From an uncultured Verrucomicrobiae bacterium (GTDB lineage Bacteria > Verrucomicrobiota > Verrucomicrobiia > Limisphaerales > UBA1100), in contig CALKBX010000004.1 of the NCBI GenBank assembly GCA_937775205.1, positions 56,655-120,654 on the forward strand: DNA of 64,000 nucleotides, in the 5' to 3' direction. The first letter of the stretch is position 1. Every line of letters begins with the position of its first letter. The position numbers and the translations under genes were made by a program. This document shows, one piece after another, positions 51,522 through 61,273 of this stretch. Under the pieces are notes generated by a model. The model was not told the origin of the DNA. It was given only the letters and a program-made list of their open reading frames with translations, and made no database searches.

Positions 51522-53087
51522 CTATTTCTTCAACAGCCGGAATTCGATGCTGTCGAGCAGCGCTTGGAGGCTGGCCTCGATGATGTTTTCGTTTACACCC
51601 ACAGTGTACCAGCGGTCTTTGCCATCGGTGGATTCAATGAGCACGCGGGTTTTGGCAGCCGTGCCGGTGGTGCTGTTCAGTATCCTCACTTTATAATCCG
51701 TGAGGCGCACTTGCTTGAGCACCGGATAAAATCCACGCAACGCATTACGCAGCGCTTGGTCCAGGGCATTCACGGGACCATCGCCATTGGCCACGGTGTG
51801 GGCACTTTTGTCACCCACACGCACTTTCACGGTGGCTTCGCAAACGTGATTAGCCGCATCACCGCGCATGGAAACGTGATACGCTTCCAAATCAAAAGCC
51901 GGCTCCACGCGGCCGAGCGCTTTGCGGATAAGCAACGCCAGCGAGCCTTCTGCGCCCTCGTAATCATAGCCGAGATGTTCCTGCTCCTTCACGCGCGCGA
52001 GGATGCCCTTCAGCTCCGGCGCATCATTGGCGATGCGAATACCCATCTCCTGCGCCTTCATCACGATGTTGCTGCGGCCGGCGAGATCGCTCACCAGAAT
52101 GCGCCGTGCATTGCCGACCACTTCCGGATTGGTGTGCTCAAAACTGGCCGCCACTTTTTGCACGGCGTTCACGTGCATGCCGCCTTTGTGCGCGAAGGCA
52201 GTGCCGCCCACCCACGGTTGATGGCGGTCGGGAACGAGATTGGCCACTTCATCGATGAAGCGCGAAACCTCGCGCAGTTTTTTCAAACGCGCTTTCGGCA
52301 TCGAACGCCGCCCCATCTTCAATGTGATATTCGGAATGGTGCTGGTGAGATTGCAGTTGCCCGTGCGCTCGCCATAACCATTGATCGTCCCTTGCACCTG
52401 CGTGGCACCCTGCTCCACCGCCGCCAGCGCGTTGGCCACGCCGAGGCCGATGTCGTTGTGGGTATGAATGCCGATGGGACACGAAAGCTGCGCCCGCGCC
52501 GTCGCGGTGATGGCCGCCACTTCGCTGGGCAACGTGCCGCCGTTGGTATCGCACAACACCACAAAATCCGCGCCCGCCGCTTCCGCCGCTTTCCAAGTGG
52601 CCATCGCGTATTCGGGATCATCCTTAAATCCATCGAGCGCGTGCTCGGCATCGTAGATGACTTTGCGACCGTTCTTTTTCAGAAACGCAATCGTGTCGGC
52701 GATCATCGCGATGTTTTCGTCGGGCGTGGTGCGCAGCACTTCTTTCACGTGCAATAACCATGTCTTGCCAAATATGGTCACCACCGGCGTCTTGGCATCG
52801 ATCAGCAGTTTTACCTGCGGATCGTCCTTCGCCTTCACTTTTTTGCGGCGCGTGGAGCCAAAGGCCGCGATCTGCGCGTGCTTCCATTTGCGCTTGGCCG
52901 CTTGTTTGAAAAACTCGATGTCCTTCGGATTGCTCCCCGGCCAACCGCCCTCCACGTAATGCACGCCGAAGACATCGAGCCGCTCGGCCACGCGGAGTTT
53001 GTCCGCCACCGAGAAACTCACGCCTTCGCCCTGCGTGCCATCGCGCAGCGTCGTGTCGTAGATTTCAATCAGTCCCTTGCTCATCAC
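51522..53087 (-). CDS. cimA: (R)-citramalate synthase (CimA)
   Basis: 521 residues of the HMGL-like/alpha-isopropylmalate synthase family: IYDTTLRDGTQGEGVSFSV, FGVHYVEGGWPGSNPKDIEF (the GGWPGSNPKD form marks the CimA/LeuA-related subgroup), HTHNDIGLGVANALAAVEQG and NGYGERTGNCNLTSTIPNI, and a C-terminal regulatory LeuA-dimer domain. Citramalate synthase condenses pyruvate and acetyl-CoA as the threonine-independent entry to isoleucine. A homocitrate- or isopropylmalate-synthase function is less likely from these motifs. The next methionine (53084) may be the true start. Confidence 0.92.
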   Translation of the reverse strand: MMSKGLIEIYDTTLRDGTQGEGVSFSVADKLRVAERLDVFGVHYVEGGWPGSNPKDIEFFKQAAKRKWKHAQIAAFGSTRRKKVKAKDDPQVKLLIDAKTPVVTIFGKTWLLHVKEVLRTTPDENIAMIADTIAFLKKNGRKVIYDAEHALDGFKDDPEYAMATWKAAEAAGADFVVLCDTNGGTLPSEVAAITATARAQLSCPIGIHTHNDIGLGVANALAAVEQGATQVQGTINGYGERTGNCNLTSTIPNITLKMGRRSMPKARLKKLREVSRFIDEVANLVPDRHQPWVGGTAFAHKGGMHVNAVQKVAASFEHTNPEVVGNARRILVSDLAGRSNIVMKAQEMGIRIANDAPELKGILARVKEQEHLGYDYEGAEGSLALLIRKALGRVEPAFDLEAYHVSMRGDAANHVCEATVKVRVGDKSAHTVANGDGPVNALDQALRNALRGFYPVLKQVRLTDYKVRILNSTTGTAAKTRVLIESTDGKDRWYTVGVNENIIEASLQALLDSIEFRLLKK

Positions 53088-53163
53088 CCCCCGCCAAGCG
53101 GGAGGCGAGTTCTACGCCAAAGGCACTTTGCTTGCAAACCTCAAACGGGTTGTTTCCAGCGGA

Positions 53164-53379
53164 TTACACCGGAAAACTCACCGTTCGCGTGGGAGGAAAC
53201 TCCAACCGCCGTTGCACCGGCCGCGGCGCGGGCGGGGCATCATCCGCATTGATCATCTTGCGGATTTGATCAAACCACCAATCCGCTCGTGCCACCCGCC
53301 GCCGTCTGCGCGGCACTACCTTGCGAATGGTGTTGCGATCAAAACCCAGCTCCAGTTGTTTGTTCAGTTCATTGTACAT
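53164..53379 (-). CDS. 71-residue basic protein with a strong ribosome-binding site
   Basis: An AAGGAGA sequence stands 5 bases before the ATG. The product (MYNELNKQLELGFDRNTIRK then RRRRRVARADWWFDQIRKMI) has an arginine run followed by a tryptophan pair and a helix, and ends with a proline-rich tail. The pattern of a short N-terminal helix and WWFDQIRxMI looks conserved-type rather than random. No family is recognised; possibly a nucleic-acid or ribosome-associated small protein. It is 76 bases before cimA and has its own promoter/operator-like palindrome upstream. Confidence 0.65.
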   Translation of the reverse strand: MYNELNKQLELGFDRNTIRKVVPRRRRRVARADWWFDQIRKMINADDAPPAPRPVQRRLEFPPTRTVSFPV

Positions 53380-53431
53380 TTTGTTCTCCTTGGTTTGTGT
53401 TCAAACTCTGCGGTGAGCCTCTCATGGAGTA

Positions 53432-53450
53432 TAGGACATTTACTGTCCTA
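53432..53450. promoter_or_regulatory. 7-bp perfect palindrome TAGGACA-N5-TGTCCTA, operator-like
   Basis: The two arms (53432-53438, 53444-53450) are exact inverted repeats with a TTTAC spacer. On the minus strand the motif runs directly into TATACT (plausible -10 element, 53432-53427), ~50 bases before the ATG of the 71-residue gene, so a bound regulator would block that promoter. It may alternatively be a short transcriptional hairpin. Confidence 0.45.
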
Positions 53451-53545
53451 CATAAAATTTAATTCTCAAATGCATTGATTCACCGTTCAACACGGAATAA
53501 AATTCTGCTTTGCCTAGGTCATTAAAAAATCAAACACCCATAGAT

Positions 53546-56500
53546 ATGTTTCCCCACAAATTAACCCGATCTTGTTTATCCATAATTTGGCCCCTTATCC
53601 TTGTGATTAATGTGCCCAAGATGGAGGCGGCTCCTGCAAATCTTTCATTAAAGAAAGGTGACCGCATTACATTGGTAGGAGCGGGCATGGGTTCTCGCAT
53701 GATTCACTATGGGCACCTTGAAACAGAACTTTATCTGCGTTTCCCTTTAAAGGACTTAACCCTCCGAAACTTGTGTGATGAAGGGAATACCCCGGGGTTT
53801 CGCCCGCATCCTGGTCGAGGGCAAGGAGGCCAGTATGCCTTCCCGGGGGCACAGGAATTGATCAGCCAAAAACTCAAGGCAGGGTCCGGCCCTAACGGCC
53901 ACTTTGAAACGTCCGACCAATGGCTAACCCGTTTAAAGACCGATGTAATTATTGCCTTCTTTGGTTTTAATTCTTCCTTTGATGGAGTTGGCGAGCTTGA
54001 GTCGGTTCAAGAAGGAGCTTGATGCATTCCTAAAACACACGCTGGCGCAGAAATACAATGGGAAGAGCGCTCCCCGTCTGGCCTTGGTTTCTCCCACGGC
54101 CGTGCAGGCCATCAAGGGAGTCACCGATGGAGTCCAGCAGAACACCAACCTCATTCTTTACACTGAGGCTATGCGTGCGGTGGCCCGCGAAAACAACGTG
54201 CTTTTCGTGGATGCCTTTAGTCCGTCCAGTCAATGGTACTCGGACGGCAAGGCTCACACTGTCGATGGAGCTCTACTAAACGGGTTGGGATACCGCAAAC
54301 TGGCGAGCCTTCTGGTCGATTCTCTTTTTCAGGAAGAAAACCCATCAGGAAATCTGCGTTCGGCCGTTCACAAAGCGGTCATGGATAAAAACTTCTATTG
54401 GCAAAATGACTTTAAGGTTCCCAATGGCGTCCACGTATATGGGCGTCGTTATAATCCCTTTGGCCCAAAGAATTACCCCTTTGAACTCAAGAAGACTCGC
54501 GAGATGACTGAAATTCGCGATCAGGCGATCTGGGCGACTCTAAAAGGGAAGGCTTTTGATGTGAAAGCTGCTGATGCCAAGACATCAAAACTACCGGCAG
54601 TGCAAAGCAACTATCGGCCCGGAGGCAAGAATGGTAATGTTAACTATAATCCCGGCAAGGTTACCCAAACCAAGATTCAGGTTGCTGAGGGGTATAAGCT
54701 AGAGCTCTTTGCTGATGAGGGGCGTTTTCCAGATTTGGCTAATCCCGTGCAAATGGCCTTTGATAACAAGGGCCGACTCTGGGTTGCGACCATGGCCAGT
54801 TATCCGCATTATCGAATTGGGGATCCGCATCCCAAGGATAAGCTGATCATTTTTGAGGATACCAATAATGATGGCAAAGCAGACAAGCAGATTAACTTCG
54901 CCGATGACCTGCATATTCCAATTGGTTTTGAAATCTCTCACGACGGGGTTTACGTGTCTCAAAGCGGAAGCCTTGTGCGGTATAAAGACACCAATGGCGA
55001 CGACCGCTATGATATCAGGGAGGTGGTGCTTTCCGGGTTTGATGATCACGACACCCACCACGCCATCTCAGCGTTCTGCGCCGATCCTTCCGGTGCCTTT
55101 ATCATGTGTGAAGGCGTGTTTCTTCACAGCAATGTGGAGTCGGTATTTGGTCCGCAACGCGGAACCAATGGCGGATTTTTCCGATACAGTCCGCAGCGCA
55201 AGACAATCATCCGCTACTCTCAGTTCAGTATCCCCAATCCTTGGGGAGTTGCCTTTGACAACTATGGGCAGGATCTTTTCCTTCATACATCAGGCACAAG
55301 CTTGTCCTGGATGCTTCCCGGGTCAGTCAAGGCACGGTATGGAGCCAATTTAAAGGCCCCCAACATTATTACTTCCAATAATGTCCGTCCGACCTCCGGT
55401 GTGGAATTTGTTTCCAGTCGGCATTTTCCTGATGAAGTTCAAGGCGACGTTATAATCAACAACAACATTGGCTTTCTCGGGGCCAAGCAGCACAAGATAA
55501 TCGATAAGGATCCGGGCTTCACAACTGAGTTCCGACATAACCTGTTTGTTTCCAAGGACCTTAACTTTCGCCCCACGGACTTGGAGTTTGCTCCGGATGG
55601 GTCACTTTATGTGGTCGATTGGCACAATGCTTTGATCGGGCACATGCAGCATAATGCACGGGATCCCAATCGTGACCACGCTCATGGCCGTATCTACCGC
55701 ATCACCTACCCATCCCGCCCTTTAGTAAAGCCGGCAAAAATTGCTGGGGCAGCCATTGCCCAGTTACTGGATAACCTTAAGCTCCACGAGTACCGTTCGC
55801 GTTACCGGACCCGAAGGGAGTTGCGCGGCAGAGATGCGGACACGGTGGTAAAAGCCACGCGTGCCTGGGTAAAGAACTTGCCGAAAGATGCAGATGAACG
55901 CCTGAAGCTGGAAGCCTTGTGGGTTACGTGGGGTGCCGGGCAAACTGATGCAGCACTCTTAAAACAATTACTTGGCTCTGGAGATCACCGCATTCGTTCC
56001 GCAGCAGTCCGCGTTTTGCGCTTTAACCTCAAGCAGGTAAAGAATCACAAGGAGCTACTCACCAAGGCGGCAACCGATTCCCACGGGCGGGTACGCATGG
56101 AGGCAACAGTGGCGGCATCTTTCCTTGGTAAAAAAGATGGATTAGAAGTTTTGGCAGCAGCGGAGCCCAAAGGGATTGTTCGCACCTACAAGCAAACCAT
56201 GGATTTCGCCAAAGGCGTACTTGAAAACACCCCTGTGCCTCCTGCCGTTCATAGGTCACGGCTTCAGCCTCCGGCGCATCTCTCAAAGGCAGATGCAAAA
56301 CTCTATGTCCTGGGCGAAGAAGTTTATAATCGGGATGCCCACTGCGCCACCTGTCATCAACCTAATGGCAAGGGCTTGCCTGAATCGGGAGTCCCCCCAT
56401 TGGCTGGCACATCATGGTCAAATGGAGACCCGGAGCGTTTAATCAAGCTGACTCTCAAGGGGCTGCTTGGGCCGATTGAAGTGCAGGGCAAAAAATATCC

Positions 56501-56705
56501 GGGCCAGGTGCCTATGACCCCCTTTGAAGCACTATTGAATGATGAGGAAATTGCTGCCGTGCTTACCTTTGTTCGTAATTCCTATGGAAATGAAGCCTCT
56601 GTGATCAGCCCTGCGCAGGTATCTCGTGTACGCAGTTCGGTAAAGGATATGAGGGGACTCTATAACCCGGCCGATTTACTGAAGGAACATCCGCACAACA
56701 AATAG
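53546..56705 (+). CDS. PVC-type secreted protein: SGNH domain, dehydrogenase-like propeller, HEAT-like repeats, cytochrome c; frame broken once
   Basis: Reconstructed ~1052 residues. Signal peptide (ends near MEAAPAN), an SGNH hydrolase-like domain (~30-280: GDRITLVGAGMGSRMIHYG, VIIAFFGFNSSFDGVGEL), then the PVC membrane-bound dehydrogenase propeller (~330-690: YKLELFADEGRFPDLANPVQ, RLWVATMASYP, GFDDHDTHHAISAF, PDGSLYVVDWHNALIGHMQH), HEAT-like helices (~730-850) and a C-terminal cytochrome c with CATCH (AHCATCHQPNGKGLP). One extra T near 53997 (CTTG for CTG) shifts the frame; total 3n+1. Such giants are abundant in Planctomycetes and Verrucomicrobia; substrate unknown, role in extracellular redox or carbohydrate oxidation inferred. 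Confidence 0.88.
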
Positions 56706-56712
56706 ATCTTCA

Positions 56713-57770
56713 TTAGGTTCGAATCCAAAAACCACGCAACCCTTGTGGCTCTCGACGTGGCCGTGAAGGGCGAAGACAGGACGTGGCAATGTGGATACGC
56801 ACAGGCGCTTGGAGACATTCACCGGACACTCGATAAGAGGCGGAGGGGCGAAACAAGATGACCCGACCATAACCACACCCACCGGGACCACCCACCAACA
56901 CACACCGGAAGCCGGCGTCGACGCTGGGATAATCGGGCGCTGCCGCTGACGCGGCTGAGGGACGACGAGATCGAGCAAGTGGCTGATGGACGAGCTCGTC
57001 ACGTCCATACAAGAGCCGCACCGCCCCAACATTCACGGTACGCTTCTGCCGCTGGGTCATGACCAGTCCTCGCACCATTCCCACACGTTGCCGCCCATGT
57101 CGTGGAGGCCCAGTTTATTGGCCGCAAAACTGCCCACCGGTGAAGTGTATTCAAAGTTGTCCACCTTCAGGCTTCCATCATAATTCCCAGCCCCCTTCGG
57201 CGGCGGCCACTCCTTTGCCCCACGGGTAAACATCTTTAATGCCGCCATCCTTCTCCTCGGGCGTGTTCCCCTTCTCCTGGCCCAACCCCACCGCCACGCT
57301 CCACTCCGCATCCGTCGGCAATCGGTACTTCTGCCCCGCCTTGATTTTCCCTGCCGCCATCTCCTTCTTCGTCAGCCACGCACAAAACGCATTCGCATCC
57401 TCCCAGTTCACCTTCACCACCGGATGCGTGTCCGCCTGCGTAAATCCCGGACTTCTTCCAACTCGCATCCACCCCCGCATTCGCCGCCGCGTACGCCGCG
57501 TAATCCTTCACCCGCGTTTCCCATATGCAAAACTGAACGTCCGTCCCCGGCACCGGCACGAAGGGCATCCCCAGCGTGTTGACAAAAGCGTTGGTGGGAA
57601 TCTTTGCCTCCGGCTTGTTGGCTTGCTTCCAACGCTTGGTCGACCTTGGGTGGCTCCTGCTTCTCTGCTGCCACCTTGGGTTCGGCATTGGTTTCAGGTT
57701 CCGACGGAGTGGTTTTCTTCCCACACCCCACCAACGCGACCACCGCAATCATCAATAGAATCTGCTTCAT
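56713..57770 (-). pseudogene. formylglycine-generating-enzyme-like lipoprotein, frame broken several times (copy A)
   Basis: Start MKQILLMIAVVALVGCGKK, a lipobox signal peptide. Across shifting frames the conserved order is: [103 protein letters not shown], and DYPSVDAGFRCVLVGGPGG. This is a full FGE-sulfatase (SUMF1) domain with breaks at about 57630, 57470, 57220 and 57060. The catalytic FGE cysteine pair is not evident, so it is probably a non-catalytic member of the fold. It converges with the PVC cytochrome gene. Confidence 0.6.
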
Positions 57771-57820
57771 GCCCGCCACCCTACGCCTCACCGGCTCTGG
57801 TGTAAATGCTGTTGGGGGGA
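57771..57820. repeat. gene-start flanking repeat, shared by copies A and C
   Basis: The ~45 bases upstream of copy A (57771-57817, containing CCGGCTCTGGTGTAAATGCT) recur almost identically upstream of the LRR gene (58494-58538). The signal-peptide start of copy B at 59361 shares GCCCGCCACCCTACGCCTC. The three genes therefore arose from duplicated units that included their 5' regions. Confidence 0.6.
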
Positions 57821-57843
57821 AGGGTGCGGAAGGAGTGAGCGGG

Positions 57844-58493
57844 TTAGTGGTCGATATTACATTGGGCAACGCCTTCTTTAACAGCCGCGCCCTCGTCGGT
57901 GATTTGGGTGTCCAAGTGAAGGGTGTGAGGTTCTGCAGCTTGGCTAATCCTTGAGACTCGCGTGGTGACTTGGGTGTCGCAAGTAAGGTTGAGCTTCTGA
58001 ATTGGCCACCTCCTTGAGCCCGCGTCGGTGATTTTGGTGTTAGCAAGCAAGCCTGCGAGTTCTGCAACTTGGCAATATCCTTGAGACCCGCGTCGGTGAT
58101 TTGGGTGTAGCAATAACGCCTCAGCTTCTGCAACTTGGCACTCCTTGAGGCCCGCGTCGGTGATTTTGGTGTTGATGCAAGCAAAGGCCTCTCGAGCTTC
58201 TGCGACTTGGCTAATGTCCTTGAGGCCCGCGTCGGTGATTTGGGTGTCGACCAAGGTCAAGGGCGGTCGAGCTTTCTCCAACTCTGGCCAAGGTACGAGA
58301 GCGCCCGCGGCCGTCGATGAGGCTCGTACGAATCGCCTTCTCAAGTCAATGGCGTCGGCAATGAGGTTCTTCGGGAGCGGCTTTTGGCGAAGGCTCCTTA
58401 GGGTTTGCCACGCCTGTCGGTGCCATCGTCCTTGCTGTCCCACGTCCAACGCAACGCCACCGCCAGCAATATCAATGCAAGCTTGGCAATCAT
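57844..58493 (-). pseudogene. leucine-rich-repeat protein, degenerate (copy C)
   Basis: Begins with a signal-like MIAKLALILLAVALRWTW, then after a shift near 58410 a series of LRR units (PPLTLVDTQITDAGLKDIS, then NTKITDAGLKE and TQITDEGAAVKEG). At least six repeats occur, but the frame wanders because repeat spacing at DNA level is 62, 64, 67, 68 and 75 bases instead of a constant 69-75. This implies several small deletions, real or artefactual. LRR proteins of this TKITDAGL type are common surface proteins in this phylum. Flanked on both sides by formylglycine-enzyme-like genes. Confidence 0.5.
57891..58250. repeat. degenerate tandem repeats encoding LRR units
   Basis: The core CGTCGGTGAT (or a one-base variant) recurs at 57894, 57961, 58023, 58091, 58155 and 58230, each followed by TTGGGTGT or TTTGGTGT. 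The same core appears once more at ~58823 inside copy B. Unequal spacing shows indels. Confidence 0.75.
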
Positions 58494-58573
58494 GCCCGTC
58501 ACCCTGACGCCTCGCCGGCTCTGGTGTAAATGCTGTTGGGTGGACCTCGAGTGAGACGGCAGGTGACGGAGGC

Positions 58574-59361
58574 TTACGCGGAAACCAAAACTGACTGGCC
58601 AACCTCACCCGACCGGAACCACCCACCAACGCGCACCGAAAGCCGAAGTTCGTCGCTGCGACCACTCGGGAGAGCCGTGTGCCGCGGCAGGACGACAACA
58701 GGTAGTCGGGACCGTAGCCGTACCCAGACGCACCGCGCAGCGCACGGCGATTTTTGGACTGTCGGGTCAAGCCAAGGCCAGTCGCACCGTTCCGCACACG
58801 TTGCCGCCCACCTCCTGGAGGCCCGCGTCGGTGATTTTGGCGTCGCCAAGTCCAGGTGAGGTCTCAACTTGGCCACCTTAGGCCTTCGGCGGTGATTTTT
58901 ACCCCACGGGTAAACATCTTTCATGCCCCCTTGCTTTTCCTCGGTGTGTTCCCCTTTCCTTGCCAACCCCACCGCCACGCTCCACTCCGCATCCGTCGGC
59001 AATCGGTACTTCTGCCCCGCCTTGATTTTCCCTTCCGCCAACTCCTTCTTCGTCAGCCACGCACAAAACGCATTCGCATCATACCAGCTCACCTTCACCA
59101 CCGGGTGCGTGTCCGCTTGCTTAAATCCCGGAGCTTTTCCAACTCTCATCCACCCCCGCATTCGCCGCCGCGTACGCCGCGTAATCCTTCACCCGCGTTT
59201 CCCATATGCAAAACGAACCTCCGTACCCGCCACTGGAACGAACTTCATGCCCAGCGTGTTGGCAATGGCTTGGTTCGGCGAATGGGCTGGTTCGGGGAGT
59301 TGGCTTTCGTCCCACACCCCACCAACGCCACCACCGCAATCATCAATAGAATCTGCTTCAT
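58574..59361 (-). pseudogene. second formylglycine-enzyme-like lipoprotein with an LRR insertion (copy B)
   Basis: Signal peptide identical to copy A (MKQILLMIAVVALVGCG), then [40 protein letters not shown] and [20 protein letters not shown], close to copy A. After VYPWGK the sequence switches to an LRR unit (AKITDAGLQE) that fuses directly to VGGNVC, where copy A has LHDMGGNVW, before a C-terminal block ATNFGFRCALVGG in another frame. So the gene is both frame-broken and chimeric, from recombination between the LRR and SUMF1-like genes or from misassembly. The stop given (58574) is one of several possible. Confidence 0.5.
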
Positions 59362-59515
59362 GCCCGCCACCCTACGCCTCCCAAAGCGGCCTGACTAGCT
59401 ACAATGTCGTCAGTCCTGGCAATCTGGCACACATCTTCTAGTCAAAAGGTTCGTTTAGGCATCTATTCATATAGGCACACCAAGTGTGTCGGGAACCTAC
59501 TTGCTAGGGTAAAGC

Positions 59516-59695
59516 ATGGATAACGAAAAAACGGAGGGAACAGAAACCCTCGAAAAAAATACTGGGGACCAACCGTTGGATTTGGATCAGTTGATCAAGG
59601 TCGCGGTTGATGGAACAGAGAGTGATTCGGCCTCATCGAGTGATGGGGACGCTGAAGGGAAAGCTCACTTGGACAAAAACGCCTGCTCAGCCTGA
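59516..59695 (+). CDS. possible small acidic protein
   Basis: A 59-codon ORF (begins MDNEKTEGTETLEKNTGDQP) rich in Asp, Glu, Ser and Gly, without signal or membrane segments. Its 3' end overlaps the end of the SGNH gene on the opposite strand by 31 bases. No homologous family recognised and no good ribosome-binding site; it may be spurious, but it is the only ORF in the stretch between copy B (ends 59361) and 59665. Confidence 0.3.
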   Translation: MDNEKTEGTETLEKNTGDQPLDLDQLIKVAVDGTESDSASSSDGDAEGKAHLDKNACSA

Positions 59696-60427
59696 ACCGT
59701 TGCCCAGGCGACACGCCGCAACCACGCGGCTTCTCTGGCGGTCATGTTGCCGTGTTTCTTTGGCAAATACTCGAGCTTGAGCGGGCTCTCCCCGTATATT
59801 GTAGAATAGAGGACGCACAGCGCAAGGTAGGTTCCCTGAATGCTGGGGTGTTCCTTATCTTTGGCATACATGTCCACCTCAGGGCGTTCTTTCATGGCCT
59901 TTTCCCACGCGATACCGACCGGGGCAACTTGAGCGCCAAGCTCGGCACCAATCGCACGGTGGGCTTGGGCGATCTCCTTCAGGCTGATCCAGCCAAGTCG
60001 TTTATAAGGCCAGGCCATAAAGAACACAGGCCGGGCTCCGGATTTTCGAACTGAAGAATCAAATTTACGTGCAAACTTATGGAACGATTTTACGTCTGTC
60101 TCCGGAATGTCTTCCTGCAGAACAACAACATCGTAATCCCCCTCAGAAATCGTAGCTGGGGCCTTGGTTTTGCCCCACATAACTTTCAAGGAGGCGCCGC
60201 CGCGCACGACGCGATCGGCCTTGAAATCCAGCTTTTCCGGGCGGCATTGAACCAATTGCTCCATGTGATGCCACAGCCCCTTATTCCAGTACGTGAAACT
60301 ATTGCCTACAAACAGAATTTTCTTCGGAATCGAAACTTGTTCGGGGTTAACCGGCGTGGATTTTTTTTCTGCCGCTAATCCCGGAAGAGCAACCATCAAC
60401 GTAATAAGTAAAAAAAAACTGCTGCAT
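59665..60427 (-). CDS. secreted SGNH/GDSL-like hydrolase, frame broken once in a T-run
   Basis: About 253 residues. The SGNH core is visible: ILFVGNSFTYWNKG (block I serine and Asn), VVVLQEDIPETD, PVFFMAWPYKR and KDKEHPSIQGTYLALCVLYS (block V Asp-x-x-His). The signal peptide is restored if a run of nine Ts (60418-60410) is read as eight, giving MQQFFLLITLMVALPGLAAE from the ATG at 60427; total 3n+1 supports this. It resembles DUF4886-type esterases that deacylate carbohydrates. AT-richer than the housekeeping genes. Confidence 0.78.
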
Positions 60428-60531
60428 GCCGGAAGTCTACAGAAAAGAAGCGCCAGCCCGATATTTAAATTCACAGAAAGCACTTATGAAAAAGGGGATG
60501 ACTTTTAATCGTCAGGCTCAAGGCTCGTTTA

Positions 60532-61143
60532 TCACTCACCTTTCGAATAGGCCTTTATCGAATCCACTCGTAGCTGGAAAGGGCCGTCCTTTTTGTCATA
60601 GATCATGAAGCCCATGCTTTGAATCTTAGACTTATCGAGCCCATAACGTTGCCTATCCAGTCGTGAGCCACGCCAAGTGGCAGACATAGCCGAAAAGGGG
60701 ATTTTTGCTATCTGCCAACCCTTTGAATCTTTATCAGTCTTAAATTCTGCCCGGTAAGCAACGGAACTGCGCCCCATACGTACATCAAACTTATATGTGC
60801 GACCATCTCCTTTAAACCGGATAATCACTCCTTCTTTATCATCAAGATTAAGATCGGACTGCTTCGTGCGAATAGATGAAAACCCACCCCCGTTGGTGTT
60901 TGTTGCCCCGGAGAAAATCAGTTTCCCTTTTTTGAAGGAGAAACCGCCTTTTGAACGGCCGCCCATGACGTTGTCATTCACCGTGATCCACTGCTCCCCA
61001 ACCTTGTCTCCACTGAAATCAAAGAGCATTTCACCCGCTGTTTTCACCTTCTTATCAGCTCCGGCAACGTGAGAAATAAAGAGCAAGGGCATGACCCATA
61101 ACATGATTCCTTTTAAAGTAGACTGTAATAAACATTTTTTCAT
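60532..61143 (-). CDS. secreted CIA30-domain protein
   Basis: About 203 residues with a signal peptide (LWVMPLLFISHVAGA), then a CIA30 (NDUFAF1-like) galactose-binding-type beta sandwich: MLFDFSGDKVGEQWITVNDN, VMGGRSKGGFSFKKGKLIF, YRAEFKTDKDSKGWQIAKIP and FMIYDKKDGPFQLRVDSIKA. The family name comes from a complex I assembly factor, but bacterial versions, often secreted, are of unknown function and probably bind a ligand. The ATG at 61143 begins the signal peptide. Confidence 0.85.
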   Translation of the reverse strand: MKKCLLQSTLKGIMLWVMPLLFISHVAGADKKVKTAGEMLFDFSGDKVGEQWITVNDNVMGGRSKGGFSFKKGKLIFSGATNTNGGGFSSIRTKQSDLNLDDKEGVIIRFKGDGRTYKFDVRMGRSSVAYRAEFKTDKDSKGWQIAKIPFSAMSATWRGSRLDRQRYGLDKSKIQSMGFMIYDKKDGPFQLRVDSIKAYSKGE

Positions 61144-61273
61144 AGTCAGATTATACACTATCTCTAGTAGCAAGGCAAATGACTGAACGCACTTTTACCA
61201 GTGAAACCATTTTACCTCACGCTTCCTGTTTTCTCTTTTGCTTTTCTCCCAGCCCCGCTAGGTTCCCGCACGC

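Noticed and set aside
51516..52757. Plus-strand ORF of 413 codons
   Set aside because: Antisense to cimA; no recognisable motifs, biased residue content.
56713..57770. Copy A as the true sulfatase-activating formylglycine-generating enzyme
   Set aside because: It carries a lipobox signal peptide and the FGE catalytic cysteine pair is not evident; other FGE-fold proteins (enzyme-independent) are common in this phylum.
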